49,322 nucleotides of DNA from CAYUCJ01 sp049282265 (GTDB lineage: Bacteria; Desulfobacterota; DSM-4660; Desulfatiglandales; Desulfatiglandaceae): positions 1-49,322 of the forward strand of contig JBAPTR010000082.1 in assembly GCA_049282265.1 (NCBI GenBank), read 5' to 3'. The notes beneath the pieces are model-generated. The model did no database searches and was not told where the DNA came from. It was given only the letters and a program-made list of their open reading frames with translations. Shown here piece after piece: positions 27,639 to 36,528 of this stretch. The stretch's first letter is position 1; the number at the start of each line of letters is the position of its first letter. A program made the position numbers and the translations under genes.

Positions 27639-29084
27639 TCACGCCTTTCCCAAAGCAGCCAACGCCGACTGCTCTCCTCCTATTTTCCCCAGAACAAGTG
27701 CGGCCAAGAGACCGTTGGCTGAAAGATAACCGGAAGGCCCTGATTTTCCTGAAAAACCTGCAGCCGTGCCTCCTCCAGCGTACAGATTTGGTACCGGGGA
27801 GCCATCTCTTCGAATGACTTGCGCCATTTTGTTCACTCTTAGTCCACCCTGCGTATGGAATAAGGCTCCTGTAACTTTTACACCATAGAGTGGTTGTTCA
27901 AGTGGATTTCCGAAGTTAGTTCGACCAAGTGGATCCCTGGCATCACCCTTTACAGCGTTTTGAAATGCCTCATGGGTGCGGGCGATTGCCTCAGGCGGCA
28001 AGCGAAAGGATACAGCCAATTCCTCGATGCTACCGAATTTTCTTACTGCACCCATCTGGACACATTTTTGGAAGTCTTCATAATCAGCTACGGTATTGTA
28101 AATACGCTGGTCGAAGATCTCTACGGCCACCCCTTCTTCCTGCTTCAAAACATCCAACGCATGCTCAGAATAGCCATGGTATTCATTTACGAAGCGCTTT
28201 CCCTGCAGATTGACTTGATAGCCACCAAGGCTTATTACGGCCCAAGTTAAAAGCGTGCCGTGAGGGTGAGCCACTGACCCGTGAGCCTGGTACGCACCCA
28301 TATTTTCTAGCTGCGCCCCAAGCGCTTCGCCCCACAGAATGCCTTCACCGGTATTCCCCTCATGACCGAAGTAATAGGCGTCCTGCATTTCGGGAATGTA
28401 TTTCCCAAGCATTTCACGATTAGCCCCGAACCCATTTAGAGCAAGAATAACCTTCTTGGCTCTGGCCAAATTCACGCCTACGCCTTCAATCTCAACCTCT
28501 GCACCAACTACCGACTTCTCCGAACCCGTTGCGATGAGCCTTTTTGCTGGCGCGTTGTATGCGATATCTATGTTCTCATAACGTGAAGTGGCCTTGAGGA
28601 GTTCATTGATCAAGTGAGCCCCTTTCCGTGTTCGATTGGCATGAATGCGGTATTGCGAGTGGCCAGGGTAAAGAAAATCGGTATCCAGTTCGAAATGAAT
28701 GCCCATGGTTTCAGTTAACCATTTTATCAGTTTTGAGGATTCCCGAGCTACATGCAATGTGAGGGCTGGATCGCTCTCACGCATATTCTTATGCAGAATA
28801 TCTTTTGCCATCAAGTCAGGGGAATCATCAATCCCTTTCTCTTCTTGCAACCTGGTTCCTGCTGCTGGAAACATGGCTTGGCTGAGAGCAGTATTCCCAC
28901 CTGCTATCTTTTCTTTTTCTACCAATAACACTCTGGCCCCGTGTTCAGTAGCAGCCAGAGCACTAACAAGTCCACACCCACCGCAGCCGATCACAAGCAC
29001 ATCCACCTCAATATCCCAGGGAATCTTATCAGGATTGTCTACATATGCTACAAGATTATCTCTATAATTATTTGTTACGCTCAT
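27639..29084 (-). CDS. FAD-dependent oxidoreductase (fumarate reductase flavoprotein family)
   Basis: This 481-residue protein has an N-terminal FAD-binding Rossmann motif (VLVIGCGGCGLVSALAATE) and the FAD_binding_2 fold shared by fumarate reductase, 3-ketosteroid dehydrogenase and tricarballylate dehydrogenase. The C-terminal block has FHTQGGLRVN (a possible substrate histidine) and YAGGGTAAGFSGKSGPSG. The usual GGNRLGGN arginine of true fumarate reductases is replaced by GPSGYLSANG. I choose ATG 29084 because AAAGGAAAG lies before it. No signal peptide or FeS motif is present, so it is cytoplasmic. It probably oxidises or reduces a C-C bond next to a carboxylate in the local pathway. Confidence 0.8.
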   Translation of the reverse strand: MSVTNNYRDNLVAYVDNPDKIPWDIEVDVLVIGCGGCGLVSALAATEHGARVLLVEKEKIAGGNTALSQAMFPAAGTRLQEEKGIDDSPDLMAKDILHKNMRESDPALTLHVARESSKLIKWLTETMGIHFELDTDFLYPGHSQYRIHANRTRKGAHLINELLKATSRYENIDIAYNAPAKRLIATGSEKSVVGAEVEIEGVGVNLARAKKVILALNGFGANREMLGKYIPEMQDAYYFGHEGNTGEGILWGEALGAQLENMGAYQAHGSVAHPHGTLLTWAVISLGGYQVNLQGKRFVNEYHGYSEHALDVLKQEEGVAVEIFDQRIYNTVADYEDFQKCVQMGAVRKFGSIEELAVSFRLPPEAIARTHEAFQNAVKGDARDPLGRTNFGNPLEQPLYGVKVTGALFHTQGGLRVNKMAQVIRRDGSPVPNLYAGGGTAAGFSGKSGPSGYLSANGLLAALVLGKIGGEQSALAALGKA

Positions 29085-29135
29085 TTTGGTTATTCTTTCC
29101 TTTAGTATTGAACACAAGAGGCATTCAACTATCTA

Positions 29136-30494
29136 TCATAAGAGCCTAATAATATCATCGAGGAATGAGGCCTCAAGTTTCATGATTTTGCTTCCCAATA
29201 TTTCCGCCTCCTTTTCAGAAAGGATCTGGGTTGCATTTCCAATGAATTTTTTATGAATCTCTTCCGAGCTGGCCGGGCGCTCCGGCTCGCCTTTGGCAAG
29301 GTCGACTCTGGCGGACCAAATTGCATTATTCTTATCTATGATAGTTAGCGTGGCGCCTCTCTTGGTAGGGTACACCTCTTGCCATTCGGTAGTCGCTGCC
29401 AGTTTAACCTTGCCGGCAAGCCTTTGTATCTTTTCATCATTCACGGTTTCCTCGGTATATTTGTCAGTTCCTGCGTCCTTTCTTATAAGGGCCAGCGCAA
29501 CAGAGAAGGGTATACTGAAACGCGCTGCTGAAGCCGTAGTCGGGTGGACGATTCCGGCAAGCCTGACCGCCGCTGGATACGTTTCAACGTTAATCTTTCG
29601 AATATCCTCAATATCAATTCCTGAGTCCTCGTTCGCCTTTAGGGCGGCATCTATACAGGCATGGGCGTGGCGGCAGGCAGCGTAAAGTTTAAGATAAACC
29701 TTGCAAATCTCAAATTCCTGACCAAGGTCCCGAACAAGCAGATCATGCTCAACCTTATCCGCTACAGCCTTTAAGAAACCATCTTCTCCTTCGAAAATAT
29801 TTTCCGGACCATGTGCTCCCCTTTGAGCCAATATGCATGATAAGATGCCTGACATGGCTGCCCTTGCGGGATTAATGGGCTTTACCTTGGCGCCCTCAGT
29901 CTCATGGTTGACTTGTATCAGGCCTGATGACTGAAGACCAGCCATACCGAAAGCTCCAACGGTTTCATCATGACTCAAACCCATGATATTGGCTGCTGCC
30001 GCTGCAGCTCCAAAGGAACCTGCAATTCCTGTGATATGAAAACCCCGATTCAGGCTGGAGGGACTGATTGCCATACCTATTCGAATCATAATCTCGTAAC
30101 CGACAACTATGCCGGCAATAAATTCCCTAGTGCTCGCTTTTACCAGCTCGGCAGCAGCCATTGCCGCCGGTATTATCACAGTACCCGGATGAAGCGCGGC
30201 AAAGCGATGTCCATCATCCATGTCCAGGGCGTGAGCACAGGCAGCATTCGCAAAGGCGGCATTAATAGCAGGAAATTTGCGTTTTGTGTGCAGTATGGTT
30301 GCCTCGGGCTTTCCTCCCAACTCTATCATATAGTCAACTACCAGCCGCGGAAATTCCATCATCTCGTAACCAGCCAAAGATACACCTGTCAAATCCAGGA
30401 TAAGCATCTTGGCCTGGTCGATGATCTTTTGGTCCAAATCCTCGAACCGGGTACGAACTGAAAAATCAGCATATTTAGCGGAAATCGTACTCAT
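29136..30494 (-). CDS. MmgE/PrpD family protein (second of three)
   Basis: This is a 452-residue member of the MmgE/PrpD family. The active-site segment is ALDMDDGHRFAALHPGTVIIPAAMAAAE, with the MDDGH-type acid/histidine cluster. GFHITGIAGSFGAAAAAA and KLYAACRHAHACIDA are further family blocks. It starts 2 bases after the CitE-like gene, so it is certainly in that operon. It is similar in length to the copy at 21441-22799 but not close in sequence, so the two probably act on different intermediates. Confidence 0.85.
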   Translation of the reverse strand: MSTISAKYADFSVRTRFEDLDQKIIDQAKMLILDLTGVSLAGYEMMEFPRLVVDYMIELGGKPEATILHTKRKFPAINAAFANAACAHALDMDDGHRFAALHPGTVIIPAAMAAAELVKASTREFIAGIVVGYEIMIRIGMAISPSSLNRGFHITGIAGSFGAAAAAANIMGLSHDETVGAFGMAGLQSSGLIQVNHETEGAKVKPINPARAAMSGILSCILAQRGAHGPENIFEGEDGFLKAVADKVEHDLLVRDLGQEFEICKVYLKLYAACRHAHACIDAALKANEDSGIDIEDIRKINVETYPAAVRLAGIVHPTTASAARFSIPFSVALALIRKDAGTDKYTEETVNDEKIQRLAGKVKLAATTEWQEVYPTKRGATLTIIDKNNAIWSARVDLAKGEPERPASSEEIHKKFIGNATQILSEKEAEILGSKIMKLEASFLDDIIRLL

Positions 30495-30495
30495 A

Positions 30496-31416
30496 CTAAA
30501 CCTTTTCCCTCTTTTTTCGATGTTGCTCTATGTCGCTTGCAAAGGAGAGCAATGCCTCTGCCCTTTTAAACGAACCATAATCAATCATTTTTCCACCAAT
30601 AGTCGTGGCGCCCAGGCCTCTGGCTCTTGCCTCTTCATATGCTTTTACGACGGTGTTCGCAAAATCAACATCTTCTTTTGCTGGGGAAAACATCTCATTT
30701 ACAGGCCCAATGTGACGAGGATGGGTAAGTTGCTTTCCTGAGAAACCCAAAAGCTTAACTTTTTCCGACTCCTTCAGAAGGCCCTCAAGATCAATGACAA
30801 GACCGAAAAAAGGCGTGTCAATAGCTTGGATCCCGGCGGCCCTGGCTGCCGTGGCAATGCTGGATCGTGCATAAAGGATCATGGAAAAGTATTCTTCAGG
30901 AGAAATTTTTGTCACACCCATCCCTGCCCCCATTTCTCTCGAATAATCACCCGCTCCGAAGCCAACCGCAATAACACGTTCGTTAGCCCCCACAATTTCA
31001 GCCAGGTTCATGATGCCTTTGGGCGATTCAATAAGGGCAATAAGCGCAATGCTCCCCTCATCGATTCCTTTCTTTTGCTCCTCTTTTTCCAAGAGCCTAT
31101 CGACGGCAAAAACATCCTCTTTTGATTCTGTTTTTGCAAGCATAATGGCATCAAGCCCTTGACACACGACATAGCTCAAGTCTGTTTCGGTCAAGCCTGT
31201 TTCAAGAGCGTTAACCCTGACCACAACCTCTACAGGAAATCCCTTGAAGAGGACAATGGCGTCTCTCGCAAAAACCCGGCCTGTCTCTTTTTCCGCCATG
31301 GGACAGCCATCTTCCAAGTCCAGTATAACGGCATCCGCGCCCTCAGCTGTTGCGTTGGTTATCATTCTCCAGCTATTTGCCGGCACATACAGCATTGATC
31401 TTAGCATTCTCGCCAT
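30496..31416 (-). CDS. HpcH/HpaI/CitE-family acyl-CoA lyase
   Basis: This is a (beta-hydroxyacyl)-CoA lyase-like TIM-barrel of ~306 residues. It starts RMLRSMLYVPANSWRM, then AVILDLEDGCP with the metal-binding acids, ALIESPKGIMNLAEI, and IDTPFFGLVIDLEGLLKE, all typical of CitE/malyl-CoA/citramalyl-CoA lyases. Its ATG (31416) overlaps the SucD-like stop by one base (TGATG). Coupling to a CoA ligase suggests that the ligase makes the CoA ester and this lyase splits it into acetyl-CoA (or propionyl-CoA) plus a 2-oxoacid. Confidence 0.85.
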   Translation of the reverse strand: MARMLRSMLYVPANSWRMITNATAEGADAVILDLEDGCPMAEKETGRVFARDAIVLFKGFPVEVVVRVNALETGLTETDLSYVVCQGLDAIMLAKTESKEDVFAVDRLLEKEEQKKGIDEGSIALIALIESPKGIMNLAEIVGANERVIAVGFGAGDYSREMGAGMGVTKISPEEYFSMILYARSSIATAARAAGIQAIDTPFFGLVIDLEGLLKESEKVKLLGFSGKQLTHPRHIGPVNEMFSPAKEDVDFANTVVKAYEEARARGLGATTIGGKMIDYGSFKRAEALLSFASDIEQHRKKREKV

Positions 31417-32336
31417 CAAATTCCTCCTGGCTGTTTCCTGAAAACTTTCTGAAGAACAGACCCTATATCTCCCGGCCTGTCTACCACGTGGGCGCCTACT
31501 TCCTTTAGTGCATTTATTTTCCCCTCTGCTGTTCCCTTCCCACCTTCGACAATTGCGCTCGCGTGAGAAAATCTCAATCCCGAGGGGAGTCCCTTCCCTG
31601 CAATATAGGCAATCAGGGGTTTTGTGTATCCCCCAGATTTGATTATATCCGTGGCCTCTTCTTCCATAACTGTTCCGATTTCTCCAAAATAGACAACACC
31701 GTCAGTCCCTTCATCTTCCTGGTAGAGAGGGAGCAATTCAGGTAAAGTAGTCCCTAGAACCGGTTCAGAACCCAAATGGACCGCCGTGCTGATCCCAAAC
31801 CCCGCGCTGCAGACCGCCCAGCTAAGAGTAGAAGTTTGTCCACCGCTACGGGAAATAACACCAATACGTCCTGGCTTAAACGCAATTCTTGGCAGATCTG
31901 AAGAACCGATAAATCCACCTAATCCCCCAAAAGACGCCTTACCAGGGCTCACAACCCCTGCTGAACCCGGGCCGATCAGGCGGATCCCACGCTTCTTTGC
32001 ATGGGCAATAACTGCAAGGGCATCATGTAACGGGACCCGCTCAACTCGCATTAATACTGTTTTTATCCCTGCTTCAAAAGCCTCGATTACCGCTGTCTTT
32101 GCATTGGGACCGGGGACGACTGCAACGGCAGCATCAACTGGCCCCACGGCATCTAAGGCCTCTCTTATGGTATCGTAAACAGGGATGCCCCAAACCTTTT
32201 GACCGCCGCGACCTGGAGTCACCCCTACGACGACCCTAGCCCCTGTTTCCAGCATGCGCCGCGCTACGCCCTGCCCGAAACGCCCGGTTATACCCTGTAT
32301 AAGCATCCGTGTATTTTCATCGATGAGTATCGCCAT
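31416..32336 (-). CDS. sucD: Succinyl-CoA synthetase-like alpha subunit (CoA-binding)
   Basis: This 306-residue protein has a CoA-binding Rossmann domain (ITGRFGQGVARRMLETGA, VTPGRGGQKVWGIPVYDT). The ligase domain has the phospho-histidine site FSHASAIVEGGKGTAEGKI near residue 260, so the catalytic His is kept. The family includes malate-CoA ligase (MtkB) and succinyl-CoA synthetase; the true acid substrate here is unknown. The start at 32336 has GGGAGC upstream. It is separated from its beta partner (32771-34051) by a small ferredoxin-like gene, which is unusual. It is coupled to the lyase downstream. Confidence 0.85.
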   Translation of the reverse strand: MAILIDENTRMLIQGITGRFGQGVARRMLETGARVVVGVTPGRGGQKVWGIPVYDTIREALDAVGPVDAAVAVVPGPNAKTAVIEAFEAGIKTVLMRVERVPLHDALAVIAHAKKRGIRLIGPGSAGVVSPGKASFGGLGGFIGSSDLPRIAFKPGRIGVISRSGGQTSTLSWAVCSAGFGISTAVHLGSEPVLGTTLPELLPLYQEDEGTDGVVYFGEIGTVMEEEATDIIKSGGYTKPLIAYIAGKGLPSGLRFSHASAIVEGGKGTAEGKINALKEVGAHVVDRPGDIGSVLQKVFRKQPGGI

Positions 32337-32463
32337 AGATAGCTCCCTTTTTTTGCCGCTTTCAGGTCCAACACCTAGCTGCTATTTTTTGATGTTGACT
32401 ACTTACGCACAAGATTGAATGTGATTTTCCGGAAAAGTTGAAGCCTGACTTTCAAGAATATTC

Positions 32464-32763
32464 CTAAGCCTTTTGCCCCAAAGGAATGTCGATATTTATA
32501 CAGCCGCTCCCATAACGATGGCAGCTATACTCACAGCTCAGGCACTCGTTATCCAAACGCTTTATTTCATCTGGTTCGGTGACCGCCAGCACAGGTCGGT
32601 TGTTCTCTATTCTTAATATATTCCGACCGTATAACCGACAGGCCTTAATACATGCAAATCCACATGAGGGGTTTGGGGTATTCTCTCTTGCAGGGATGCA
32701 TTGACTGTAATCAATAGAAATCTTGGTTTTTCTGGTTTGGAACTTAAGCTCGCTTTCGGTCAT
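32464..32763 (-). CDS. Small ferredoxin-like cysteine-rich protein
   Basis: This 99-residue protein has eight cysteines in two groups: C22, C34, C38, C42 and C74, C77, C81, C88. The second group (CxxCxxxCx6C) resembles half of a 2[4Fe-4S] ferredoxin; the first is an unusual CX11CX3CX3C. It probably binds two iron-sulfur clusters. It starts 7 bases after the SucC-like stop and before the SucD-like gene, so it splits the two ligase subunits. It could carry electrons for the FAD oxidoreductase of the same operon (inference). Confidence 0.65.
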   Translation of the reverse strand: MTESELKFQTRKTKISIDYSQCIPARENTPNPSCGFACIKACRLYGRNILRIENNRPVLAVTEPDEIKRLDNECLSCEYSCHRYGSGCINIDIPLGQKA

Positions 32764-32770
32764 CGCTCCA

Positions 32771-34051
32771 CTACCTCGTCTGTGACTGTTTTTTTTCTTC
32801 TTGATAGGCCTTTACCAATGCGTCCACTCGATCCGCAATAAATTCTGTGTCGTAAATATGGTCCCTTCCATACAATTCCCACCTGAACGGCAGATCCTTG
32901 AAAGCCTCCCTGATAATTTCGTGGGTCTCCTGCTCTTTATTTCCCGCTATAAGCATGATAACGGGAAAGCCGGGTCTTTTTTCTGCTACTTCTCTAAAAG
33001 CCTTTACCAAGGCGTGCCCATGATGCCACTGTTCCTGATTTGCAAGACAGGCACCCATAAGCACATATCCGTCGATGGGTTGAGAGAGTATGCATTTGAT
33101 CACCATGTAGATCTTGCTGGCGGGAGGGTCGCCGCTGGTATCGGCGTAATTGGCAAGCTTGAGTCCACGCGCCACAAAAGCACTTGCACCCAGCATGGCA
33201 CCGCCCCCACCTATGCCATGAAAGCCCAGCCAACCTTCACCTTCTATTTTTGGAACCATTTGAGCAAAGTACCCAGTGCCACGATAGTCCCCATCTTCAA
33301 TACCCCAAGCCTGTTTTTCGAGCTCTGTGGGCGGCCTATCCATGTCGCGGGGTAATGCTATGGCAAGTTCCGGGTGTCGAAAAACAGAATTGTCATCAAT
33401 AGCCGCGTGACAATCAGCGGCCAAGATTCGCTTGTCCTTGGTCAAAATTAAAGGATTGACTTCAATGCTCCTGGCATCATAGTCTTCAAATGTCTTATAA
33501 AGTTTGCAGATAGCGTCGCATAGATCTTCAATAACCTCCTCGGAAAGGCCGTTGCCCTCGAAGGACACTCCCTTTATCATTTGCCTAGCCTCATCAAGGC
33601 CAACCCCCTTGAGGCAATCTACATTTAATTGACCCACCCTTTCAGGATTCCTTCCAGCAACGTCTTCTATAGAGCTGCCACCTTCAGAGCTGAATATCAG
33701 AACTGGCCCTTTGATTCTATATGAATTACTCACGATAACACCCAGATAGAGTTCTCTGTCCACATCGAGCTGTTCTTCAACGAGGACACTCACTACCTTC
33801 TGCCCTCTGATTTCACTGCCTATCAGTTCGCCGGCAGCCTCCTTTGCCTCTTCGGGGCTAATGGCAAATTTGATGCCTCCCGCCTTAAGACGCCCAGTAA
33901 CCCAAACCTGTGCCTTTATAACCGTCGGTTTTTTAATCTCCTGAGCCGTAATTCGTGCTTCTTCGGCACTCGTTACACACTTCCCTTTCGGGACAGCAAT
34001 GCCCATTTTTCTTAATATCTCTTTACCTTGATATTCATAAAGTCTCGCCAT
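32771..34051 (-). CDS. sucC: Succinyl-CoA synthetase-like beta subunit (ATP-grasp)
   Basis: This ~426-residue protein starts MARLYEYQGKEILRKMGI, as SucC/MtkA does. It has an ATP-grasp domain (TVIKAQVWVTGRLKAGGI), the SIEVNPLILTKDKRILAADCHAAIDD metal/nucleotide site and a C-terminal flavodoxin-like ligase domain with FHGIGGGGAMLGAS. It is about 35-40 residues longer than typical SucC. ATG 34051 has GGAGG upstream. With the SucD-like subunit it should make a CoA thioester of a di- or tricarboxylate using ATP or GTP. Confidence 0.85.
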   Translation of the reverse strand: MARLYEYQGKEILRKMGIAVPKGKCVTSAEEARITAQEIKKPTVIKAQVWVTGRLKAGGIKFAISPEEAKEAAGELIGSEIRGQKVVSVLVEEQLDVDRELYLGVIVSNSYRIKGPVLIFSSEGGSSIEDVAGRNPERVGQLNVDCLKGVGLDEARQMIKGVSFEGNGLSEEVIEDLCDAICKLYKTFEDYDARSIEVNPLILTKDKRILAADCHAAIDDNSVFRHPELAIALPRDMDRPPTELEKQAWGIEDGDYRGTGYFAQMVPKIEGEGWLGFHGIGGGGAMLGASAFVARGLKLANYADTSGDPPASKIYMVIKCILSQPIDGYVLMGACLANQEQWHHGHALVKAFREVAEKRPGFPVIMLIAGNKEQETHEIIREAFKDLPFRWELYGRDHIYDTEFIADRVDALVKAYQEEKKQSQTR

Positions 34052-34129
34052 CAATAACCTCCAAATTTTCTCCTAGGATGTGCGGACGGATTAAGCTGCG
34101 TCAACAAGAAACTGAAGAAACCGGAACTT

Positions 34130-35521
34130 TCAAGAATTCTTAAACACCATCAACTCACTCAGTTCCTTTATATCGTCAAGCTTTTCAAGATTAAAGACCG
34201 TTTCGATCAACCGTCTCATGTCTTCATCCTTCATATATTTAGATGCCATCACACTGAATTTATCAATGACCTCCCCATCCGTCATAGGGTTGCGCGCGTG
34301 TCCCCGGGGATAGTCTACCCGCAGTTCATATTCCTTACCCTGTTTGGTTTTGATCTTTGATATGCCGGCTGGACGGGCCTTATCCAAGCTGGGGTCACCA
34401 ATCAAAACAACCTTGTCAATAAGATTACGAACCAGAGGATCGTTGTATTTTTCCGGCGTGAACTGGTCGGGTCCGATTTGGCGGTCTATAATAGCGATGG
34501 CTGTAAGATAATAGGAACTGTGGTCAGCTGTTTCCTTGTTCTGTGGATATTTCTTTACTGGATCGCCCGTGTGCTCGGCGCAACGCTTACTGGTAATAAT
34601 CTTGACCTCTTCCACATCTTCAGGTTTGATATCATGTCTCCTGGTCAGCGTCAGCGTGGCAGTCAGGTGACCATGTGATGAAAAATCAGCGATAATTGAC
34701 TTTATGCATGTTTCGCGAACAGCAAATCTGTCTCTGAAGGACAATAGGTTATCAATATCGTATTGGCCCCCCATAATCACCTCGACAAAACCGTCGTGTC
34801 CCTCAATCATGCCGGAAGGGCCGGTAAATCCCTTTTGTGCCAGTAGTGCAGCCATAATACCGGCATAAGACATGCTAGGGAACCGAATGTTTTTGGTCAT
34901 GGTATATTCTTCAGCTGGTGTGTCAAGAATTCCCAATACAGCATGGCAGCTTCCAGCTATACCAACCGCACTTTCCATCTGTTCTTCAGTAAGTCCCAGG
35001 ATATAACCCGCAACCAGGGGCATGATGTAGGCACCTCTTGTATCTCCATTCCATCCCTTTTTTTCCATTCCTGCGCCACGAACACCTTCCAAAAAAGCAA
35101 GCGAGAGATCGTAGCCCAAATTGATGGCTGTGATAACTTCTCTCCCTGATAAATGCTGTCGCTCGCACAAAGCAAGAATGGGGGGAATGACCTCGCTAGG
35201 GTGATATCCAGTCCGATAGGTCTGATCCTGCAAGATAAAGGCGGTGTCATTGTAGTCCAGGTACCGTACCATAGTCCCATTAGCCAGTGTTGCATTCAGG
35301 CATGAGGTTCTCAATCCGCTTCCAATAACCGTAGCTTCACCGGGATGAGCAGCCTCTCTAACGAACTCCTGAATAATCTTACTGGCTTCACTTTCGTAAC
35401 CCCCTATGGCACAACCCAATGTGTCGAGCATCACGCGCTTCGTCTGGTGAACTGCATCATCGGGCACATCTTGAAAGGTCAGCTTTCTCGCTTGTATTGC
35501 CAACTCCAGTGCGACACTCAT
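34130..35521 (-). CDS. MmgE/PrpD family protein (third of three, closest to PrpD)
   Basis: This ~463-residue protein has the segment VRYLDYNDTAFILQDQTYRTGYHPSEVIPPILALCERQ. It matches the LDxNDT...GHPS block of 2-methylcitrate dehydratase more closely than the other two copies do. Further blocks are GYDLSLAFLEGVRGAGMEKKGWNGDT and IIADFSSHGHLTATL. ATG 35521 has AGGAG 9 bases upstream. It lies at the head of the ligase/lyase operon. It may carry out a hydration or dehydration (inference). Confidence 0.85.
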   Translation of the reverse strand: MSVALELAIQARKLTFQDVPDDAVHQTKRVMLDTLGCAIGGYESEASKIIQEFVREAAHPGEATVIGSGLRTSCLNATLANGTMVRYLDYNDTAFILQDQTYRTGYHPSEVIPPILALCERQHLSGREVITAINLGYDLSLAFLEGVRGAGMEKKGWNGDTRGAYIMPLVAGYILGLTEEQMESAVGIAGSCHAVLGILDTPAEEYTMTKNIRFPSMSYAGIMAALLAQKGFTGPSGMIEGHDGFVEVIMGGQYDIDNLLSFRDRFAVRETCIKSIIADFSSHGHLTATLTLTRRHDIKPEDVEEVKIITSKRCAEHTGDPVKKYPQNKETADHSSYYLTAIAIIDRQIGPDQFTPEKYNDPLVRNLIDKVVLIGDPSLDKARPAGISKIKTKQGKEYELRVDYPRGHARNPMTDGEVIDKFSVMASKYMKDEDMRRLIETVFNLEKLDDIKELSELMVFKNS

Positions 35522-35617
35522 TTCCAACGTCTCCTGAAATAATGTTCAAAAGGCAATTTGCAACTCGGAGCGATTCCTCTTGTCTAACAATCCAATTTGA
35601 ATTACTCAATCTGTTTG

Positions 35618-36379
35618 CTAAATCGGCTCCCAACCCCCCGAGTCCCCCACCTTTTTACGCGTTAGATTCACCGTAAAGAAATATCTATCAGCTCGGTACA
35701 GGACAGACACATACTCCACCGGTTTCTTTTTCACGTCGAAAACAATCCTCTCAAGCCTCAGCAAGGGCTCGCCCACTCGAATCTCAAGGAGGCCGGCCAC
35801 TTCAGCATCAGCCACATCCGCCTCAACCGTTTGAATCGCTTCGGAGACTTTTATCCTTAAATCATCTTCAAGTATCATCAGCAATGGCTTTTCAGCTATT
35901 TTATCCAAGTGTACTTTTCTGCCAATGCTGGGAGGTAAGTAGTTTAATACATGGCTAAACGGGCTATTTTCAACGAGTCTGATTTTTTCGAGCCGAAGGG
36001 CCTCTTCTCCCTCATCAAGCTGCAGGGCCTCACTTACAGCACTATTAGGCTTCATCCAACAACTTCCAATGACCTTTACATCCGTCTGAATACCCATGTA
36101 AATGAGGTCTTCTATCGAGCCACTCAACCTAGGAGAAGTTGGAATCCTGGCATTTTTTGAAACAAATGTCCCTTTTCCCCTTTTACGAACAATGAGGCCT
36201 TCTTCCGTCATAATTGCTAACGCGCGACGGACAGTAATCCGGCTGACCTCATACTCTTTGGTCAAAGCCTCCTCACTTGGCAAGAGACCACCTGGACGGA
36301 AGTCTCCAGACAAGACCCTTCTCCTGAGAATTGTTGCCAGTTGATAGTAAAGCGGTATCTCTTTCTCTATTAAATTAAT
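35618..36379 (-). CDS. GntR family transcriptional regulator with UTRA ligand domain
   Basis: The N-terminal winged helix-turn-helix reads IPLYYQLATILRRR...PSEEALTKEYEVSRITVRRALAIMTEEGLIVRKRGKGTFV. The C-terminal UTRA domain (HutC type) senses a small effector. The first start codon among ATG/GTG/TTG is TTG 36313, but that would remove the conserved PLYYQL helix. The frame opens upstream after a TAA, and an ATT at 36379 lies about 6 bases after a perfect GGAGG. I therefore propose an ATT start (253 residues); alternatively a small mutation hit the ATG. It probably controls the catabolic genes on both sides. Confidence 0.8.
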   Translation of the reverse strand: MNLIEKEIPLYYQLATILRRRVLSGDFRPGGLLPSEEALTKEYEVSRITVRRALAIMTEEGLIVRKRGKGTFVSKNARIPTSPRLSGSIEDLIYMGIQTDVKVIGSCWMKPNSAVSEALQLDEGEEALRLEKIRLVENSPFSHVLNYLPPSIGRKVHLDKIAEKPLLMILEDDLRIKVSEAIQTVEADVADAEVAGLLEIRVGEPLLRLERIVFDVKKKPVEYVSVLYRADRYFFTVNLTRKKVGDSGGWEPI

Positions 36380-36528
36380 GGTGATCCTCCATTACTTTAG
36401 AAAACGCCTTTTCATGCTCTCCGTAAATTTGTGCTCGTCTTTTTTTGCCTAGCATCGTCAATGCCCAATTGCTAAGGCAGCCTCTTGATGAGTATTCTAA
36501 GCAAGTTTAAGTTGAAAAAATCTCCACC

